From IMG/VR virus record IMGVR_UViG_3300028829_003739, positions 1 to 64,000 of that record: 64,000 nt of DNA. The stretch is one strand, 5' to 3'. The notes under the pieces are model-generated. The model was not told the origin of the DNA. It ran no database searches and was given only the letters and a program-made list of their open reading frames with translations. A program made the translations under genes and the position numbers. Origin of the DNA: a virus. This document shows positions 1 through 5,576 of this stretch, one piece after another. Within the stretch, counting starts at the first letter, position 1, and the number at the start of each line of letters is the position of its first letter.

Positions 1-67
1 AGTAAAGTATTTGCAGGTCTGCACCTATTCTATCTATTATAAGATAGTTGCCCTACAGCGGGACTTG

Positions 68-97
68 AAAAAAGAAACACCCGTTTTTCAGGGTGTT
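68..97 (-). terminator. Hairpin terminator of the leftmost minus-strand gene
   Basis: On the minus strand a 7-bp stem (AACACCC / GGGTGTT, plus-strand 91-97 and 76-82) encloses an 8-nt loop and is followed by a T-rich tail (TCTTTTTT). It begins a few bases after the stop codon of the gene at 104-514. Positions 1-67 hold only short inverted repeats (for example TGCAG-GT-CTGCA) and no gene. Confidence 0.75.
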
Positions 98-103
98 ACT
101 TTA

Positions 104-514
104 TTAAAGGTCTGAAACGTCAGATGATTCATCAGTTTCAAATGGTACTTCTTCCTCAGATGTAGCTTGAGGTGCAGGCGTACTACTCGGCATGTTAAGA
201 CCTAGTTTCGCGAGCATAGCTTCTGCTACGATCTTCTCTACGTCAATGCCTAACGCTTTAGCATTTGCTATTTCACGTTGTTGAGCACTGATGTCAATGA
301 ACCAATTACCCTTTGAGGATACTTTAAGCTCGCCATCAGGACTGCTAAACTTAGTGAAATACAAAGGCATTCCCGTTTTATCACAGTGCTTAAGGAACGC
401 GCCTTTAGACTCTTCATATTCTGCTAACTCTTCTTTAGGTCCGTTAATAGTATAAACGAACATTTGTACACCGTTAGCATTAGTGTATTCTGACTTGTAA
501 GTTGCTTGTAGCAT
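104..514 (-). CDS. Small protein with acidic C-terminal tail, possible DNA-metabolism accessory
   Basis: A 136-residue protein of unknown function. The N-terminal two thirds look like a compact mixed alpha/beta fold (segments VQMFVYTINGP, PLYFTKF and GNWFIDISAQQ), followed by a helix. The last 30 residues are a Ser/Pro/Glu linker with the acidic string SEEEVPF and an end rich in Asp and Ser. Such a flexible acidic tail containing a PF pair recalls single-stranded-DNA-binding proteins, and related sequences occur in replication regions of Bacteroidota phages from memory; neither point proves function. It is the last gene of the minus block in the window, with its own upstream CACTCC motif (548-565) and downstream terminator (68-97). 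The ATG at 514 is the only sensible start. Confidence 0.8.
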   Translation of the reverse strand: MLQATYKSEYTNANGVQMFVYTINGPKEELAEYEESKGAFLKHCDKTGMPLYFTKFSSPDGELKVSSKGNWFIDISAQQREIANAKALGIDVEKIVAEAMLAKLGLNMPSSTPAPQATSEEEVPFETDESSDVSDL

Positions 515-547
515 GTTATTACAGTTTTAATGATTAATAAATAATTT

Positions 548-565
548 AAGTAAAGAAGGAGTGAT
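548..565 (-). promoter_or_regulatory. CACTCCTTC upstream motif, copy 1
   Basis: On the minus strand this reads ATCACTCCTTCTTTACTT, ending 33 nt before the ATG at 514. A TATAAT-like string directly precedes it. It is one of four near-identical copies, each between a terminator and the next start codon, so a promoter or leader element is likely. Confidence 0.6.
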
Positions 566-601
566 TATATCAGAAACGGAGTGGATGATAGTAATTAAAG
601 A

Positions 602-617
602 ATCAGCGTCAGCTGAT
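602..617. repeat. Short inverted repeat
   Basis: ATCAGC-GTCA-GCTGAT, a 6-bp stem with a 4-nt loop in the gap between the minus-strand genes at 661-1017 and 104-514. It lies just after the terminator and about 40 bp upstream of the CACTCC motif. No T-tract follows, so an operator is more plausible than a terminator. Confidence 0.35.
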
Positions 618-627
618 ACCTAATAGG

Positions 628-653
628 AAAAAAAACAAGGACACAAGGCCCTT
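628..653 (-). terminator. Hairpin terminator after the SSB-tail protein gene
   Basis: On the minus strand AAGGGC and GTCCTT form a 6-bp stem (one G-T pair) with a 5-nt loop, followed after TG by a run of eight T. It starts 8 bases after the stop codon of the gene at 661-1017. Confidence 0.75.
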
Positions 654-660
654 ATCTTTA

Positions 661-1017
661 TTAGAACGGAAAATCATTATCAGCAGGAGGTAATGCCTGT
701 ACTATTATCTCAGGCTCCTGATCTTCTACCTTACCTAGCAAGTCTACCAATGCTTCAATAACGCAGTCAAGCTTATTACCGTTGATAGAAGGATACTCCC
801 TAGCAAAATCACGCATCACGTTAGGTTTAGTGTGATACATGAAATTGTTGTGATGACCACCTGCTACATCTAATAGCTGTGATACATGAATCCAAAACCC
901 TTTAGGATTATTCTTTGTGCAAAGTAACAGGAACTTGTTCCCTGTTTCTTTCACAGTGTACATACCTTTTCTTTTGGTAGTATGTACTTTAATACCATTA
1001 TATTTAGAACTATTCAT
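661..1017 (-). CDS. Small protein ending in an SSB-like C-terminal tip (DNDFPF)
   Basis: A 118-residue protein without a recognised domain. The N-terminal half is basic with several beta-type segments (YTVKETGNKFLLLCT), the second half is mostly helical, and a Pro-rich linker leads to the last residues PPADNDFPF. That end closely matches the acidic-plus-PF tip by which bacterial single-stranded-DNA-binding proteins (E. coli SSB ends DDDIPF) recruit replication and repair enzymes. The tip is seen directly; a role in ssDNA binding or in hijacking host SSB partners is inference. It is a single-gene unit with its own CACTCC motif (1032-1048) and terminator (628-653). The start at 1017 is the first ATG after that motif. 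Confidence 0.82.
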   Translation of the reverse strand: MNSSKYNGIKVHTTKRKGMYTVKETGNKFLLLCTKNNPKGFWIHVSQLLDVAGGHHNNFMYHTKPNVMRDFAREYPSINGNKLDCVIEALVDLLGKVEDQEPEIIVQALPPADNDFPF

Positions 1018-1031
1018 AGGACATAAATTTT

Positions 1032-1048
1032 ATGTAAAGAAGGAGTGA
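1032..1048 (-). promoter_or_regulatory. CACTCCTTC upstream motif, copy 2
   Basis: On the minus strand TCACTCCTTCTTTACAT ends 14 nt upstream of the ATG at 1017. It sits directly downstream of the T-tract of the preceding terminator (1051-1088). Confidence 0.6.
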
Positions 1049-1050
1049 AT

Positions 1051-1088
1051 AAAAAAAGAAAATAGAATGAGGATTAACCCCATTCTAT
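1051..1088 (-). terminator. Hairpin terminator overlapping the end of the 72-aa gene
   Basis: On the minus strand ATAGAATG (1088-1081) pairs with CATTCTAT (1069-1062), an 8-bp perfect stem, followed by TTTCTTTTTTT. The TAA stop codon of the gene (1076-1074) lies in the loop, so coding sequence and terminator overlap. Confidence 0.8.
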
Positions 1089-1292
1089 GTGTTCAGCATG
1101 ATATATCTCATATACCGCAATAGCTAACTTGTTAAGTCTTCTATTTTCTTTTGTATTGAGATATTTAACACCTACAAATGTGGTGTCAAAATTATCTTTA
1201 TCTATTCTTAAAGCTTCATGATCTAAACCTAACTGCGATTTCAAGTTACTGATGTCTGACATAGCTACTTGAGTTGATGATAAATTTTCCAT
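1074..1292 (-). CDS. Small hypothetical protein (72 aa)
   Basis: Unknown function. I place the start at the ATG at 1292 (MENLSSTQVAMSDI), not at the upstream ATG at 1343, because the longer version would run through the CACTCC motif (1302-1321) that precedes the other genes of this block at a similar distance. The product is soluble and charged with a helical C-terminal half (RRLNKLAIAVYEIYHAEHIEW). It forms a one-gene unit with its own motif and a terminator overlapping the stop codon. No domain is recognised. Confidence 0.65.
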   Translation of the reverse strand: MENLSSTQVAMSDISNLKSQLGLDHEALRIDKDNFDTTFVGVKYLNTKENRRLNKLAIAVYEIYHAEHIEWG

Positions 1293-1301
1293 AGTTCTAT
1301 T

Positions 1302-1321
1302 TAAGATATAGAAGGAGTGAT
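1302..1321 (-). promoter_or_regulatory. CACTCCTTC upstream motif, copy 3
   Basis: On the minus strand ATCACTCCTTCTATATCTTA, ending 9 nt before the ATG at 1292. The 11-nt core is identical to copies 1 and 4; the 3' half diverges. It follows the terminator at 1328-1360 by 6 nt. Confidence 0.55.
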
Positions 1322-1327
1322 CATTAC

Positions 1328-1360
1328 AAAACATATAGACCATTAAGGCCTATATGTTTT
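1328..1360 (-). terminator. Perfect 11-bp hairpin at the end of the three-gene minus unit
   Basis: AAAACATATAG (1328-1338) and CTATATGTTTT (1350-1360) are perfect complements around an 11-nt loop. The TAG stop of the gene at 1350-1568 lies in one arm. The stem supplies its own T-run, so it can act on either strand; the gene layout argues for the minus strand. Confidence 0.65.
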
Positions 1361-1568
1361 CATGAGCATTGATGACTACATCATACATAGCTTCCAGATC
1401 TCTGAACTCAGCTAATACTTCATAGTCCTCCACTTGTAAAAGAGCTTTCTTTAGCTCATACAGTGCATCAAACTCTCTGAATCTATCTTCTTCAGAGAGT
1501 ACTTGAGTTGAAAGTGCCAACATAGATTCTTCCACTATGTCCAGCACACGTTTCTTTATATCATTCAT
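1350..1568 (-). CDS. Small acidic helical protein (72 aa)
   Basis: An acidic, almost wholly helical 72-residue protein (MNDIKKRVLDIVEESMLALS; many Glu and Leu). No domain is recognised. It is the third gene of a three-gene minus unit (1931 to 1350), starting 5 nt after the stop of its upstream neighbour, and its stop codon is embedded in the terminator stem. Small charged early proteins of this sort in phages are often host-interaction factors, but nothing here shows that. Confidence 0.7.
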   Translation of the reverse strand: MNDIKKRVLDIVEESMLALSTQVLSEEDRFREFDALYELKKALLQVEDYEVLAEFRDLEAMYDVVINAHENI

Positions 1569-1572
1569 GATA

Positions 1573-1752
1573 CTAGAATTTACTGATTATTTTATTAACA
1601 GCACGGTTTCTCACAATGTTTGTGTATTGAAACCTATTGTACTGAGGAAATTCATTAAGTGCTTTGTCTAACGCATGCCACTTACTACACGCGATTATAG
1701 TTAGCCTGTATCTATTATCGGCTACTATAATATATTGTCTTGTATCTTCCAT
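1573..1752 (-). CDS. Small hypothetical protein (59 aa)
   Basis: The preferred start is the ATG at 1752 (MEDTRQYIIVADNRYRLTII), two bases after the TAG of the upstream gene (1757-1755). A longer reading from 1800 would overlap the membrane-protein gene by about 45 bases and is less likely. The product is basic, with a beta-like N-terminus and helix, and Arg/Lys/Asn-rich C-terminus (NIVRNRAVNKIISKF). Function unknown. Middle gene of the three-gene minus unit. Confidence 0.65.
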   Translation of the reverse strand: MEDTRQYIIVADNRYRLTIIACSKWHALDKALNEFPQYNRFQYTNIVRNRAVNKIISKF

Positions 1753-1754
1753 AA

Positions 1755-1931
1755 CTATTTTCCGTAAGAGTGATTCTTGTATGCAACAATTAGTAAGCAT
1801 ACAATAAATGTAGGAATCAATAACGCAACTGTTACCTCAACAGATAACATCATCATTGCCGTTAATATAGTAGAAGACAACACACTGATTGCAAGTGTGA
1901 CCAAGATAAAATTCAAGAAGTTCTTTTTCAT
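1755..1931 (-). CDS. Small two-helix membrane protein (58 aa)
   Basis: A short gene reading MKKNFLNFILVTLAISVLSS at its start. It has two hydrophobic stretches, about residues 4-30 and 33-51, joined by a short turn with one Glu, and a polar tail (AYKNHSYGK). A two-span inner-membrane microprotein is the natural reading; phage proteins of this shape include superinfection-exclusion factors and holins, but no family is recognised. It is the first gene of the three-gene minus unit, 25 nt downstream of the CACTCC motif at 1957-1974, and its stop is followed two bases later by the next ATG. Confidence 0.7.
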   Translation of the reverse strand: MKKNFLNFILVTLAISVLSSTILTAMMMLSVEVTVALLIPTFIVCLLIVAYKNHSYGK

Positions 1932-1956
1932 AACATAAGATTTAGATTAAACATTT

Positions 1957-1974
1957 AAGTAAAGAAGGAGTGAT
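1957..1974 (-). promoter_or_regulatory. CACTCCTTC upstream motif, copy 4
   Basis: On the minus strand ATCACTCCTTCTTTACTT, identical over 18 bases to copy 1 (548-565), ending 25 nt before the ATG at 1931. It marks the left side of the divergent control region. Confidence 0.6.
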
Positions 1975-2007
1975 TGTTGCTTGCAACTAGACAAATATAT
2001 CTTAAAT

Positions 2008-2023
2008 AAAAAGCATGCTTTTT
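2008..2023. repeat. Perfect 16-bp palindrome in the divergent control region
   Basis: AAAAAGCATGCTTTTT is its own reverse complement. It lies between the minus operon starting at 1931 and the plus operon starting at 2219. The 244-base gap also contains a run of six G (about 2067-2072) and a long T-run (about 2082-2091). A dyad operator or bidirectional terminator is possible; no gene is seen in the gap. Confidence 0.5.
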
Positions 2024-2170
2024 TCTAGACTATTTGACATTTTAAAAAAGACCATGACTTTGCTAGGGGGGTACTTTACTTTTTTTTTGAAGCCGGGATT
2101 TGTTTTATAAGGAGTCCCTATTCTCACTATTACAAAACTTTTGAGATACCGTAGATAGCAAACGTGAGTA

Positions 2171-2189
2171 TAATTTGTTATATTATACC
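2171..2189 (+). promoter_or_regulatory. AT-rich promoter-like element of the 2219-3971 operon
   Basis: TAATTTGTTATATTATACC, about 30 nt upstream of the ATG at 2219. It belongs to the family of elements with consensus near AAATTTAGTATATTATAT found ahead of most plus-strand units. Confidence 0.5.
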
Positions 2190-2218
2190 AGGAACAAGAT
2201 TCCTTACAAGAATTAGTA

Positions 2219-2500
2219 ATGGTGAAAAGAGATTTGATTATGAAACATGGTATTGAGAAAGTGTGGGACTTATTTTTGCACAATAATTTTTTTAAGATTA
2301 TGCTATTTGCATGGTTTATTGTATTAGGGGGAATTTTAGAAGTGTATTTAGATAACTTATTTAGTGCTATTGTTCTTTATATAGGATGTTTTGGTTTATT
2401 AGGGTATGCACTTCTTTTTGTATTAGGGGGTATTTTGTTTATGATAATAGAGGAGATAGAGTACTACAAGGTCAAAAAAAATAAAAAAAAAGAAAAATAG
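2219..2500 (+). CDS. Two-span membrane protein with basic tail
   Basis: A 93-residue protein with hydrophobic segments at about residues 24-44 and 47-77, a short amphipathic N-terminus, and a Lys-rich cytoplasmic-type C-terminus (VKKNKKKEK). The start is ATG 2219; the in-frame ATG at 2240 (MKHGIEK) is an alternative. It is the first gene of a four-gene plus operon, and its TAG stop abuts the ATG of the next gene. Function unknown. Size and topology would fit a holin, but the endolysin is 6 kb away and a better lysis candidate lies beside it, so I do not call it one. Confidence 0.7.
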   Translation: MVKRDLIMKHGIEKVWDLFLHNNFFKIMLFAWFIVLGGILEVYLDNLFSAIVLYIGCFGLLGYALLFVLGGILFMIIEEIEYYKVKKNKKKEK

Positions 2501-3067
2501 ATGGATTACTTCTTTCCTCCAAATAAGCATAGATCAGCAAGTTGGGATATATCTTTTATATATGGTAAGAAGAAGAGTATTACCTGGAGTATGTATCTAG
2601 ATGATATGATACTAAGACAGGTTCCTATTAATATTGCAGGGCAAGAACAAATAAATAAGCTTGGAGGAATTACTGACGGATTAATCAGGCACTGGAATGA
2701 ATTTAGATTCGGCTGGAGAGAAACACCTGATCAGATGATAGACATCTTTTGTTACTTTTATATAAACGGTAAAAGACCTTCCTTGCCTGAATTAGAAGAT
2801 AAGTATAAGTTAGTTACTATAGATCCTAATAAACCTAAAGATTTTGAGTTGTCTATTATGGCTACAGAAGATACAGTAAGATTTCAATATACAAATATTG
2901 AAAAGGGTTATAACATAGAAACAATTCTTCCGTATAGCTTTGGAAATAACTTTAGCTGGGTTTTGCAACCTTATATCGGTGGACGAGAAACATATCCTGA
3001 AGTGTTAGCACTTTCATCAGAAGTTAAAAATAATGTCGGTAAAATTTTTACTATATTTGGCCTATGA
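2501..3067 (+). CDS. Conserved-type hypothetical protein (188 aa)
   Basis: No domain recognised. The sequence is rich in aromatic residues (Trp in ITWSMYLDD, IRHWNEFRFGWRE and FSWVLQPY) and looks mostly beta-structured and globular. It has neither a signal peptide nor a membrane segment. It directly abuts the membrane-protein gene upstream, and its TGA stop overlaps the ATG of the MazG-like gene (3064), so the four genes 2219-3971 are translationally coupled. A metabolic or takeover role is suggested only by the MazG neighbour. Confidence 0.75.
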   Translation: MDYFFPPNKHRSASWDISFIYGKKKSITWSMYLDDMILRQVPINIAGQEQINKLGGITDGLIRHWNEFRFGWRETPDQMIDIFCYFYINGKRPSLPELEDKYKLVTIDPNKPKDFELSIMATEDTVRFQYTNIEKGYNIETILPYSFGNNFSWVLQPYIGGRETYPEVLALSSEVKNNVGKIFTIFGL

Positions 3068-3492
3068 GCTACATAGATAAACTTAATAAGAAATACAGTG
3101 AAATGTTCGGTCAGATAAAATGTAGCTGTGATTTATATGCTGACTTCTGTAGATGCACGAATAATAACAATTTTAAAAACCAAAAGATGACAGATTTAAT
3201 TAGCAAGGTAGCTGTTTGGGCTAAAGAAAAAGGATTAATCAAAGAAGAGAATAGTTCTAAACAATTTTGTAAAGTAGCCGAAGAAGTAGGTGAAGTAGCA
3301 GCAGCCCTAGCAAGAGGCGATAAAGAAATGCTTAAAGATGGTATTGGTGACGTAGTTGTTACATTGATTATCTTAGCTGAGCAGCAGGGTCTTAATATTA
3401 CAGAATGTTTAGATGCTGCATGGCAAGAGATTAAAGACAGAAAAGGTAAAACTATTAACGGAGCATTTATAAAAGAAGAAGATTTAGCCTAA
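3064..3492 (+). CDS. MazG-like nucleotide pyrophosphohydrolase
   Basis: A 142-residue protein of the all-alpha NTP pyrophosphohydrolase (MazG/dUTPase-like) superfamily. These enzymes hydrolyse NTPs or dNTPs to NMP and pyrophosphate using Mg2+ bound by acidic residues. The signature EEVGE is at residues 73-77 and the second metal-binding pair is in KDGIGDVV (D92, D96). The N-terminal 40 residues are an extra segment with Cys residues (CSCDLY, FCRC) that could hold a metal ion. Phage MazG homologues are thought to adjust nucleotide or alarmone pools during infection; which applies here is unknown. The ATG overlaps the preceding stop (ATGA) and the stop overlaps the next start (TAATG). Confidence 0.88.
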   Translation: MSYIDKLNKKYSEMFGQIKCSCDLYADFCRCTNNNNFKNQKMTDLISKVAVWAKEKGLIKEENSSKQFCKVAEEVGEVAAALARGDKEMLKDGIGDVVVTLIILAEQQGLNITECLDAAWQEIKDRKGKTINGAFIKEEDLA

Positions 3493-3971
3493 TGGATTCT
3501 AGCCAAGCACGAGTGTACCATAGAGGATATTCTATAGATCTATTTGGAATAGAGTATGATATTCTTGTTACTACTGAAGATATAGAGTTTGCAGCAATGA
3601 CTGTAGATATGATGCATAAAGGCTTGGATTTAGATACAGGTGACATTGTAGGTAAGACAACATATGCAATGAAGATATCTCATCCTGATGTAGGGTTTAG
3701 ATTATTTGGATTGTTAAACCTAGATTTAGATAAACAAGACTCATTAGAAAACACTATAGATTTAATGGGACATATTACTAAGCTTTCTACTAAACTTTCT
3801 TGGTTTATGCTTGAAGTCTTAGAAATAAAAATAGACGAATACAATAATAACCTACATGGTTTAATTGTAAGTCAAATATTTAAAGATATTTATAGTTTTA
3901 TAGAAAGTGTATTGGATGAGGGAGAAAAAGAAGAAGATGATGACTCAGATTCTGACATTAACGATCTCTAA
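3492..3971 (+). CDS. Hypothetical protein with highly acidic C-terminal tail
   Basis: A 159-residue protein of unknown function, last gene of the 2219-3971 operon, starting in a TAATG overlap with the MazG-like gene. Residues 1-140 appear globular, beta then alpha. The last 18 residues are an acidic tail (EGEKEEDDDSDSDINDL). The end resembles that of the minus-strand protein at 104-514 (SDVSDL). Acidic tails in small phage proteins often mimic DNA or bind basic partners; that is a possibility only. A terminator follows at 4048-4084. Confidence 0.75.
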   Translation: MDSSQARVYHRGYSIDLFGIEYDILVTTEDIEFAAMTVDMMHKGLDLDTGDIVGKTTYAMKISHPDVGFRLFGLLNLDLDKQDSLENTIDLMGHITKLSTKLSWFMLEVLEIKIDEYNNNLHGLIVSQIFKDIYSFIESVLDEGEKEEDDDSDSDINDL

Positions 3972-3994
3972 TTAAATATATTATATTATATTTG
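3971..3994 (+). promoter_or_regulatory. AT-rich promoter-like element in a convergent gap
   Basis: ATTAAATATATTATATTATA followed by TTTG, resembling the elements upstream of plus-strand operons. It begins at the stop codon of the 3492-3971 gene. No plus-strand gene follows; the next plus feature is the terminator at 4048-4084. Confidence 0.35.
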
Positions 3995-4047
3995 TAGTAA
4001 GTAAAACGTTTATGTTAAGGGTGCCATAAATTTATAGCTTAATCAAT

Positions 4048-4084
4048 AAAAGGGATCTAATTTATTAGGTTCCTTTTGTTTTTT
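4048..4084 (+). terminator. Strong terminator between convergent transcription units
   Basis: AAAAGGGATCTAA and TTAGGTTCCTTTT form a 13-bp stem (two G-T pairs) with a TTTA loop, followed by G and six T. It ends the 2219-3971 plus operon. The stop codon of the minus gene (4059-4057) lies within its left arm, so the hairpin is shared by both strands. Confidence 0.85.
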
Positions 4085-4305
4085 AGACCATAATCCATCT
4101 CATCTTCGTAATAAGCTTCTGTTTTACTACCTAATCTAGCTGGAACAACGTTTTTTAAATTCCTAAACTGACACTTAAGAAACTGTGCGGATAGTCCAAA
4201 TTTAGCGCATATATCCTTTAAATAGACCTCATCACGCATCATTTTAAGTAATTCTAGTCTTTCTGTTGGTGTCAGTATGTGATTGTACTTATAATCTGAA
4301 TGCAT
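4057..4305 (-). CDS. Small helix-turn-helix-like protein
   Basis: An 82-residue protein. About residues 11-50 (LTPTERLELLKMMRDE ... LKDICAKFGLSAQFLKCQF) have the spacing of a helix-turn-helix: a first helix, then DICAKFGLS as helix-turn and SAQFLKCQFRNL as recognition helix. This suggests a DNA-binding protein, perhaps a regulator or an adaptor for the phosphoesterase. It is the downstream gene of a two-gene minus island, starting two bases after the phosphoesterase stop, and ends inside the terminator stem. The HTH call rests on pattern only. Confidence 0.7.
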   Translation of the reverse strand: MHSDYKYNHILTPTERLELLKMMRDEVYLKDICAKFGLSAQFLKCQFRNLKNVVPARLGSKTEAYYEDEMDYGLKNKRNLIN

Positions 4306-4307
4306 AT

Positions 4308-5405
4308 TTATTTAAAATAGTGTGTAATATGAGCAATACGCCCATCATGCTTTGAATGTACAAAACCTTCTACAGCTACTTGTGATTTAAATTGTTTTTC
4401 TGCATGCCATAGGTCAGCATTTGACGGAGAACGCAAGTAAGTAACATTTACTCCTACAAAATCCTTACCTGATTTAAACTGATGTTTTATTTGATGATGT
4501 AAATGATGCAGATAGGCGTATCTAAATTTAGTATTAGCCCACATACTAGGTTCTTCCTGAGCCATAATTAAAGGTACTGTATCCATTTTACCTTTATCTC
4601 CATGTTCAAATTCAAGCATATTATCAAAGTACTGATAATACTTACGATACTTAGGGGATACATCAAACTTAACATTCTTGTTCTTTCTAAACCATGACTG
4701 TAATGAATCTGCTAAAAAGCATCCTGACATCAGGTCGTGATTACTAGGACAATGTATAACATCTACATTTGCATATTGTAAACAGGTTTCTATACACTTT
4801 ACATAACATCTCCTGGCAATAAGGAATGCTTCCCACCAGTGAACATCTGTGTCTTGAGGAGTACCTGAAGTTGTTGTTTTAAATATAGAATCTGTATTAA
4901 GGACATCATTACCTACTATAAATAGAATCTTTTCAATATCAAATCCTTTTACTTTTTCTAATAAAGCTTCTGTGCCTTTAATAGCACGTTCAACAGCAAT
5001 CTCACTATTATATTCTGCTCCAGTTAATTTAGCGGAAGCATATTTATTAATATGTAAGTCTGCAATATCAATAACAAATAAATGACCGTCTGATTTTTTC
5101 TTTCTTGTGATTTTTGGATATACCGGAGAGTACTCATCCATTTCAGCTATAATATCCTTTCTTATATCACTTATAGACTTGTGAGTAGGTATAGCTTCTA
5201 TAGAGAATTGTTGTGATTTATACCAGTATCTTTTTATTGAATCATATCCAATTCCTACTCTATTTATTTCTTCATGTAAAAGGCTTTCATGTTCATCGGA
5301 GCCTTCTATATATCCGTTTCTTAAATCTTTTAGGAATTTTTGTTCTTGCTTATTAACCCAGATCCTTATGGATCTTTTACGGTACGGTTTCTGATTTTTA
5401 CTCAT
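4308..5405 (-). CDS. Calcineurin-like metallophosphoesterase (Mre11/SbcD type)
   Basis: A 365-residue protein with the ordered motifs of a two-metal phosphoesterase: DLH at residues 116-118, GND at 165-167, SNHD at 221-224 (usually GNHD, so the Gly is replaced by Ser), EHGD around 267-270 and HHLHH at 300-304. Metal-ligand residues are all present, so it should be active. Members cleave phosphodiesters in DNA, RNA or nucleotides; Mre11/SbcD relatives process DNA ends. The first 110 residues are an N-terminal extension with a basic start (KPYRKRSIRIWVNKQEQKF) that may bind nucleic acid. It is transcribed leftward from an AT-rich promoter-like element at 5415-5440, with the HTH-like gene immediately downstream. 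This pair is the only minus-strand island in the plus block. Confidence 0.85.
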   Translation of the reverse strand: MSKNQKPYRKRSIRIWVNKQEQKFLKDLRNGYIEGSDEHESLLHEEINRVGIGYDSIKRYWYKSQQFSIEAIPTHKSISDIRKDIIAEMDEYSPVYPKITRKKKSDGHLFVIDIADLHINKYASAKLTGAEYNSEIAVERAIKGTEALLEKVKGFDIEKILFIVGNDVLNTDSIFKTTTSGTPQDTDVHWWEAFLIARRCYVKCIETCLQYANVDVIHCPSNHDLMSGCFLADSLQSWFRKNKNVKFDVSPKYRKYYQYFDNMLEFEHGDKGKMDTVPLIMAQEEPSMWANTKFRYAYLHHLHHQIKHQFKSGKDFVGVNVTYLRSPSNADLWHAEKQFKSQVAVEGFVHSKHDGRIAHITHYFK

Positions 5406-5414
5406 CTTAGGGTT

Positions 5415-5440
5415 CTTATATAATAATATAGTGAAAATTA
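5415..5440 (-). promoter_or_regulatory. AT-rich promoter-like element of the minus-strand island
   Basis: On the minus strand TAATTTTCACTATATTATTA followed by TATAAG, about 10-15 nt upstream of the ATG at 5405. It matches the plus-strand AT-rich elements, which supports these as true strand-specific signals. Confidence 0.55.
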
Positions 5441-5500
5441 TTATGTTAAATGAGCATTTTGTTTTAAAGATATATTATTTATACTTTTTGTATTAGCTTT

Positions 5501-5523
5501 ATTTTTAGTATATTATATTACAT
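5501..5523 (+). promoter_or_regulatory. AT-rich promoter-like element of the fibre/lysis operon
   Basis: TTTTTAGTATATTATATTAC, about 55 nt upstream of the ATG at 5577. With the minus element at 5415-5440 it forms a divergent pair in the 171-base gap 5406-5576, which otherwise shows no gene. Confidence 0.6.
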
Positions 5524-5576
5524 AGATAATCTTCAACAGAGGTTCTATAAAACGTTTTATATATAAAATTTATGAT

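Noticed and set aside
1-67. tRNA-like 5' half on the minus strand (GTAGGGC...TATC-loop-GATA)
   Set aside because: The D-loop lacks GG, no anticodon stem can be formed, and the rest would lie outside the window.
1293-1343. Longer N-terminus for the 72-aa minus gene (ATG at 1343)
   Set aside because: It would read through the CACTCC motif and overlap the hairpin of the preceding unit.
2002-2283. A 93-codon minus-strand frame across the divergent control region
   Set aside because: It covers promoter-like elements, the palindrome and the start of a better plus-strand gene; its composition (Ser/Cys/Asn/Phe from AT-rich non-coding DNA) is not protein-like.
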